Positions 60,501-64,000 of a DNA stretch of 64,000 nucleotides are shown in pieces. The stretch covers positions 1,736,001 to 1,800,000 of the forward strand of contig OZ239146.1 of NCBI GenBank assembly GCA_965194515.1, read 5' to 3'. Under the pieces are notes generated by a model. The model was not told the origin of the DNA and searched no databases. It worked only from the letters and a program-made list of their open reading frames with translations. Within the stretch, counting starts at the first letter, position 1. Each line of letters begins with the position of its first letter. The position numbers and the translations under genes were made by a program. The DNA is from Acidimicrobilacustris europaeus. Its GTDB lineage: Bacteria > Actinomycetota > Acidimicrobiia > Acidimicrobiales > Acidimicrobilacustridaceae.

Positions 60501-62875
60501 AACGACACCGTCACACCTGATGCAGGTCCCCCTGCCGAGCCCAACGATGCATCACCAGCGCGGCCCGACAATAACGACCCACACTGAGCTGCCGTAGGCG
60601 CGGAGATATCTATCGACGTTGAAGCGGGAACCAACGTGGTCGTGTTACTTGAAGAATCAGTCGTACTGCCCGTTGCATCGACCGTCATCGACGACGGTTG
60701 CAGACCCACCAGCGGACCCGACCCAGTCGGACATGCGGCGAGGACCGTAGGGTTCAGACACAATTGCGGTGCATCCCCTACCACCATCAATTGCGCAGTC
60801 GCTGAAGCAACGCTCCCCGAAGTCACGTTGAACTCGACGGAGAACGCTGGACTCAGCCCACTTGCAGCAGGACTCAAAAGTGAGAGGTCTAGCGGTGTGC
60901 CTGCGGAAATCGGCACTTGTTTCCAACCAGCGATCGGATTTCCGTCTGCATCCTTTACCGTCAATTTCGCAGTGAAATTCGAAGAAGACACCGGACTCGT
61001 GAGGTTGAACGATTTCCAGGCTCTGATTCCGTTCACATCACCCGTACAGGCCATCCGGGGAACAAGTACGTTCCCGGAAAAAGTTGCGATGGTCGGAGCC
61101 ACTGATGAGCAGCCGAGAACGTTGTCGACCATGTTGTATGTCACAAGGTTGGGCTGCTCATGGCGGGTGACCCACATGCAATTGTCAATGACAGGATCCG
61201 GAGTAACGGTGTAGTTGTCCGTGAAATAGCCAGTTGGTGACATCGCTCCACACGGAGCGCCTGAGGCGGAACCCGTCGTCCCACTTGCGTCCCAGCAGAA
61301 CACGCGCGGCGGAGACGTTGTTGGCGAGCTCGTGAAGTTCACACCATTGCCCCAGTAAATACGAGTTCCACGACGAAGGGGTTGTTGATACTCCACGAAG
61401 CCAAAAGAGAATGCTGAGGTCACCATGGTGCTGAGCGTCGCCGGCCCCGTGAAGGCGTTACCCATCGAGTCCCAACACGGCACTGCCGTTTCGCTTGATG
61501 CGGAAAGTTGCACAAGGGCTTCGGACCGATATCCGGCGGCTCGCGTATCGCCGAGTAGGCAAACGCCTGCGGTTGTACCGTCGGCGGCCGGTAACTCGAC
61601 AAGGTTGCCAAGCATTGAGTCACCCCTGTGCGCCGTAGAAACGCTCCCCAAGTTCTTACCGCCGACGAATCCAGGGCATTCCGATGAAGGATCGCTCACG
61701 AGCATGCAGGCCAATGTGACCGTGCCGGCCGTGCTGTTGTTCGTCGAACTCGAGCCCTCGACATAGATTCGACCATTCGAAATCACCATCGAGGTGTTCT
61801 CTCCACCAATCGTGGAACTGTCGAGTTTCCATCCCTTGACTGCAGTCGGCCAACCGTTACTCGGCATTGCCGGACATGCGGACCCCGTTGCCGTGTCAAG
61901 ACAGATGATCTTGCCGTTTGAAGCGAGTGACGCCCAGATGCGCGTCTCACTGAACGTCCCCGCAGTCGAGACCCCGTCCACAGAGCGAATTTCGTTCAGT
62001 CCCGGGTCGGCACGGCCAAACGACGGCCCAACGTTCACTTCCGTACCAGTAGCGAGTGGCACGAATGACGTTGCGCACTGAGCGGGGCTGCCGCCCGTCG
62101 AAAGAACTGCAGAGAGATCGACGCAATAGAAGCCGACCGCATCATCAGCAGTTGTTGCACCATACTTAAAACCTGCGATCCACATTTTCGTGCCAACAAC
62201 ACGGCCAACCGAATATTGGCCAGTCCTGTAATACACTCCAGCTTTAAAGGGGAACCCGGAACAGGTCGCGCCAGTCGCGATTACGTGACAATCAACTTGG
62301 TTGCCGCTGTTCCAAGAATGGTGAAAAACGTTAAACACCCGGGTACGTCCAGGATCAAAAAATGCCTGATAGCCATCGCCCGCTCCGGAGGCGGGAATGG
62401 TCGCTGGCGTCGTCTGCACCGCAGTGCCATTGGCCGTGCCCGTAGCAATTTGATATCCCCCTTCCGATCCTTGTGAATTGATCGTTCCAGCAGCCTTCAC
62501 CGCGCGCACAGCTGCCCACGCTGCAGCAGTCGAAGGAGTCAAGGTTGAAAACGTGCTTCCGTCAGTCGAATAACTGAGAGTCCAACCCTGGGGATACTTG
62601 ATGTCGCCTACAGCGGTGAGTTTCACCTTGGTGGGGTCCAGCGTCTGAACAATCTCTTGACTGACTGTTCCAGCATCCGACACCGGCATGCCGGCCGTGA
62701 GATCAACCTGCACACCCGGCGACACGGAGAGACTCGAAGCAGTGAGCGATATCGACGGTGGAGCCGCCGATGCCGGGACACTCTGCGCGATCAGCGCCAT
62801 GGAGACCGCCAAAGCGCACGCAAGCGCTACAAACCTCTTCGGCAGGTGACGTTTTCGGTTGCTTCGATCTGACAC
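57590..62875 (-). CDS. LPxTG-type giant surface protein with CshA-type repeats
   Basis: A 1761-aa exported protein from a GTG at 62875; the frame is open to a TTG at 62953 but the GTG gives a normal signal peptide ending VPASAAPP. The first 750 residues hold a Ser/Thr/Gly-rich, cysteine-containing region without a recognised fold. Next come a SdrD-B-like segment (AGDASLGSAGGPASGVTVSL, DSLGNYSFGYLFPGMYKVGF) and seven CshA-type fibril repeats (typical ends SxTYTPTVVPPP). The C-terminus is LPATG, a hydrophobic helix and RSRQEW. Probably a wall-anchored adhesin or fibril. Divergent from a TetR gene. Confidence 0.85.
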   Translation of the reverse strand: MSDRSNRKRHLPKRFVALACALAVSMALIAQSVPASAAPPSISLTASSLSVSPGVQVDLTAGMPVSDAGTVSQEIVQTLDPTKVKLTAVGDIKYPQGWTLSYSTDGSTFSTLTPSTAAAWAAVRAVKAAGTINSQGSEGGYQIATGTANGTAVQTTPATIPASGAGDGYQAFFDPGRTRVFNVFHHSWNSGNQVDCHVIATGATCSGFPFKAGVYYRTGQYSVGRVVGTKMWIAGFKYGATTADDAVGFYCVDLSAVLSTGGSPAQCATSFVPLATGTEVNVGPSFGRADPGLNEIRSVDGVSTAGTFSETRIWASLASNGKIICLDTATGSACPAMPSNGWPTAVKGWKLDSSTIGGENTSMVISNGRIYVEGSSSTNNSTAGTVTLACMLVSDPSSECPGFVGGKNLGSVSTAHRGDSMLGNLVELPAADGTTAGVCLLGDTRAAGYRSEALVQLSASSETAVPCWDSMGNAFTGPATLSTMVTSAFSFGFVEYQQPLRRGTRIYWGNGVNFTSSPTTSPPRVFCWDASGTTGSASGAPCGAMSPTGYFTDNYTVTPDPVIDNCMWVTRHEQPNLVTYNMVDNVLGCSSVAPTIATFSGNVLVPRMACTGDVNGIRAWKSFNLTSPVSSSNFTAKLTVKDADGNPIAGWKQVPISAGTPLDLSLLSPAASGLSPAFSVEFNVTSGSVASATAQLMVVGDAPQLCLNPTVLAACPTGSGPLVGLQPSSMTVDATGSTTDSSSNTTTLVPASTSIDISAPTAAQCGSLLSGRAGDASLGSAGGPASGVTVSLLDSSGAVVLVDGSPVTAVTDSLGNYSFGYLFPGMYKVGFPTSGLTTVSSATVVSGATGTTTGTTTASSGLAISNVAALEVGSNAVVNGLYTVQLSAANDSSSGPMGAAQTVNVLSNDNAGTGRTLTVSAVALCAPNEQPPNCTLGSGSGGLVVEGQGEYTVDSTGAVTFTPCSGANTPVMTPACSEVFTGQGDAVTYQVTDGAGTSSATYTPTVVPPPTVTPDAQTGAFDVNQTYTPASNDTAGLGTTLDVTSVRLCPTNASAPFTSNNCSATSVTTADGVYSLDTTTGTVTFDPANTFSGVATVPVNYVVADALGQYRSSTITPTVTPPGASVATANTTKGVVGASQSVNLLTNDTAPSGVTFTSSSARLCAPGTSAPNCVSTTVDVSNVGTYSVTNGTVTFTPCTSAVTANCTTGTAFTGTPTPMGYQVSDSLSRVVNSTYTPTVVPPPTATPDAQTGAFDTNQTYTPASNDTAGLGTTLDVTSVRLCPANASAPFTSNNCSATSVTTADGVYSLDTTTGTVTFDPANTFSGVATVPVNYVVADALGQYRSSTITPTVTPPGASVATANTTKGVVGASQSVNLLTNDTTPSGVTFTSSSARLCAPGTSAPNCVSTTVDVSNVGTYTVSNGTVTFTPCTSAVTANCTTGTAFTGTPTALGYQVSDSLSRVVNSTYTPTVVPPPTASGDGSQGVKGQPQTIALITNDVPGDGVAPLDPTTIRLCDSSETAPNCTRQSLTISGEGTYTINPSGTVTFTPDPDFVGSSTPQRYVVADVLGQVTDATIQPNVVPPPAPITADDSETGPADTPMTIDPLVNDSAGTLPAGLSGDVNLVRSSLRLCDRNELAPNCTATQLTTADGTYTVDTATGFVTFTPRQGFSGVVTQPVTYQIANDWTGPSGIGIATAVITVIIDPAAPPVVPPTLPLAETTSVELPATGSDSVVLALWGVVILGLGGLLMVIGLRSRQEW
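58450..59847 (-). repeat. Two near-identical 699-bp tandem repeats in the surface protein gene
   Basis: The block at about 58450-59148 recurs 699 bp later at about 59149-59847 with few differences; for instance the stretch near 58650-59090 and its copy near 59350-59790 differ at only scattered bases. Each 233-residue unit contains two CshA-type modules, one with DAQTGAFDxNQTYTPASND and one with TTKGVVGASQSVNLLTND. Exact edges are approximate. Confidence 0.85.
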
Positions 62876-62984
62876 AGGTCCGGCCCTAGCTACTCCGCGG
62901 ACCGAGGACCGTAACCGTCGAGGTTGATGAGATTCCGGAAGAAACTTCCGCAAACTTCGGACAAAGAGTCCGGGATTCAGTTCC

Positions 62985-62990
62985 TACACT
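62985..62990 (+). promoter_or_regulatory. -10 element of the leaderless TetR gene
   Basis: TACACT, 7 bp before the GTG at 62998; no ribosome-binding site. Confidence 0.55.
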
Positions 62991-62997
62991 CGTCACC

Positions 62998-63597
62998 GTG
63001 CCCAGAACCGTTCCCCCCGATATCGACGACCAGATCATCGCTGCGTGCCAGGCGGAAATCGACAAGCGGGGCATTATCGGGATGCGCGTTTCCGACGTCG
63101 CAAAGGCAGCCCACACCACGGTTGCCATGATCTATCGGCGGTTTGTGGATCGCGACGGATTACTCGCCCACACCCTTGGTGCTTACTACCGACGGCGTAT
63201 CTCCGAGGTTGTCGCAGTCATGGAATATCGACTTGCTCTGCCTGACCCGGTCACAATCGATGACTTTCTTAATCTCATGGCTGAACCACACCATCCCGGT
63301 GCTGAAGATCTCCATCGCAACCTTCCCCGCATCACCGTGACTGCGGCCGAAAATTTTGCATTACGCGTAATCGTCGAAAAGGTGGTCCGAGAAGGAATGC
63401 GCCGATTCGAAGACGCAGTAGAACGCCTCGTTGACCGCATGCCACCCGACCAGCAGTTCGATCCGAGGATCTACACCTATCTGTTGGTCAACCTGACCTG
63501 GATGTACAACGACCTACGCGGCGACGAAGCAATCAGCAACGCTCAGTTCAAAGACTTCATGCGCAAGTTGCTCGAGGACTCAAAACGCCCGACGTAG
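62998..63597 (+). CDS. TetR/AcrR-family transcriptional regulator
   Basis: A 199-aa regulator with an N-terminal HTH (IDDQIIAACQAEIDKRGIIG, recognition helix TTVAMIYRRFVDRDGLLAHTL) and an all-helical ligand domain. GTG start. It is divergent from the giant surface protein gene, with 122 bp between starts, so it may control that gene as well as itself; no palindrome clear enough to name as operator was seen. Its stop codon is immediately adjacent to the convergent guaA stop. Confidence 0.88.
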   Translation: MPRTVPPDIDDQIIAACQAEIDKRGIIGMRVSDVAKAAHTTVAMIYRRFVDRDGLLAHTLGAYYRRRISEVVAVMEYRLALPDPVTIDDFLNLMAEPHHPGAEDLHRNLPRITVTAAENFALRVIVEKVVREGMRRFEDAVERLVDRMPPDQQFDPRIYTYLLVNLTWMYNDLRGDEAISNAQFKDFMRKLLEDSKRPT

Positions 63598-64000
63598 TTA
63601 TTCCCACTCGATCGTGCCGGGGGGCTTCGACGTGATGTCGTAGGCCACCCGATTGATGCCGGGAACCTCGTTAATGATTCGCGAGCTCATGCGCTCGAGC
63701 AGGTCATACGGAAGCCGTGCCCAATCCGCCGTCATTGCGTCTTCACTGGTGACGGCGCGAATGATTGCCGGGTGTCCGTAGGTGCGTTCGTCGCCCATGA
63801 CGCCGACGGAACGAATGTCGGGGAGCACGGCAAATGCTTGCCAGATTTCGCGTTCGAGACCGGCAGCCTTCACTTCTTCACGCACAATTGCGTCGGCCTT
63901 TTGCAGCATCTCGACTTTGTCAGGCGTGACCTCACCGATGATGCGCACGCCGAGACCTGGGCCTGGGAATGGCTGACGCCACACGATTTCGTCGGGAAGG
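63598..64000 (-). CDS. guaA: GMP synthase (glutamine-hydrolysing), C-terminal part
   Basis: Amidates XMP to GMP. Only the last 134 codons are inside the window; the 5' part lies beyond 64000. The segment WRQPFPGPGLGVRIIGEVT, the KLQKAD-like LQKADAIVREE and the terminal NRVAYDITSKPPGTIEWE are the conserved dimerisation domain of GuaA. The TAA stop abuts the TetR stop. Confidence 0.95.
   Translation of the reverse strand, partial: LPDEIVWRQPFPGPGLGVRIIGEVTPDKVEMLQKADAIVREEVKAAGLEREIWQAFAVLPDIRSVGVMGDERTYGHPAIIRAVTSEDAMTADWARLPYDLLERMSSRIINEVPGINRVAYDITSKPPGTIEWE

Overview
The window comes from a high-GC, gene-dense actinobacterial chromosome. WhiB proteins, a mycofactocin-type SDR, an F420-type (LLM) oxidoreductase, a DinB/DUF664 protein, IdeR-like iron boxes, an 11-bp PHO-box direct repeat and many apparently leaderless genes all point to Actinomycetota. 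Gene content (two-gene MoxR/VWA module, three-subunit class-B succinate dehydrogenase, LPxTG-type giant surface proteins) fits a free-living aquatic Acidimicrobiia member, but that placement is inference. No rRNA, tRNA, CRISPR array or insertion sequence was found. No stretch longer than about 210 bp lacks a gene.

Layout. 1-4.1 kb: phosphate uptake operon pstSCAB-phoU (minus strand), with a PHO box. 4.2-6.3 kb: arsenic island, arsR divergent from arsI-aquaporin-arsC, with an operator-rich spacer. 6.3-9.1 kb: polyphosphate kinase with a Nudix hydrolase and a small conserved protein. 9.3-16.3 kb: two whiB genes, a formiminotransferase, a VWA/MoxR pair split by a catalytically degenerate GH1-like gene and rpiA. 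16.5-20 kb: sdhCAB. 20-25 kb: DedA protein, 2-hydroxyacid dehydrogenase, SCP2 protein, malate dehydrogenase and two SDRs divergent from an IclR regulator. 26-27 kb: small exported protein and a nucleotidyltransferase toxin-antitoxin-like pair. 27-36 kb: esterase, heterodimeric ABC exporter, folD-metF, dus, maf, VOC protein. 36-42 kb: a DUF4239-like membrane domain fused to a periplasmic binding domain, purH-purN, an N-acyl-D-amino-acid deacylase-type amidohydrolase and a DinB protein. 42-44 kb: sucCD. 45-48.5 kb: iron(III) ABC transporter with two iron boxes. 48.6-52 kb: PcrA/UvrD helicase carrying an intein with a GIY-YIG-like nuclease region. 52-55 kb: dienelactone-hydrolase-like protein, mycofactocin-type SDR and F420-type oxidoreductase. 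54.7-63 kb: two large LPxTG-like surface proteins, one with near-identical 699-bp tandem repeats, next to a TetR regulator. 63.6-64 kb: 3' end of guaA.

How the genes work together. Three nutrient or stress modules carry their own visible control sites: PHO box for pst, TATCGA array for ars, iron boxes for fbp. pst and ppk both serve phosphate storage. sdh, mdh and sucCD cover adjacent steps of the TCA cycle, and folD-metF, purH-purN and the formiminotransferase cover folate one-carbon and purine metabolism. A recurring TA(C/G)NNT hexamer 6-8 bp before the start codon marks at least twelve probable leaderless genes.
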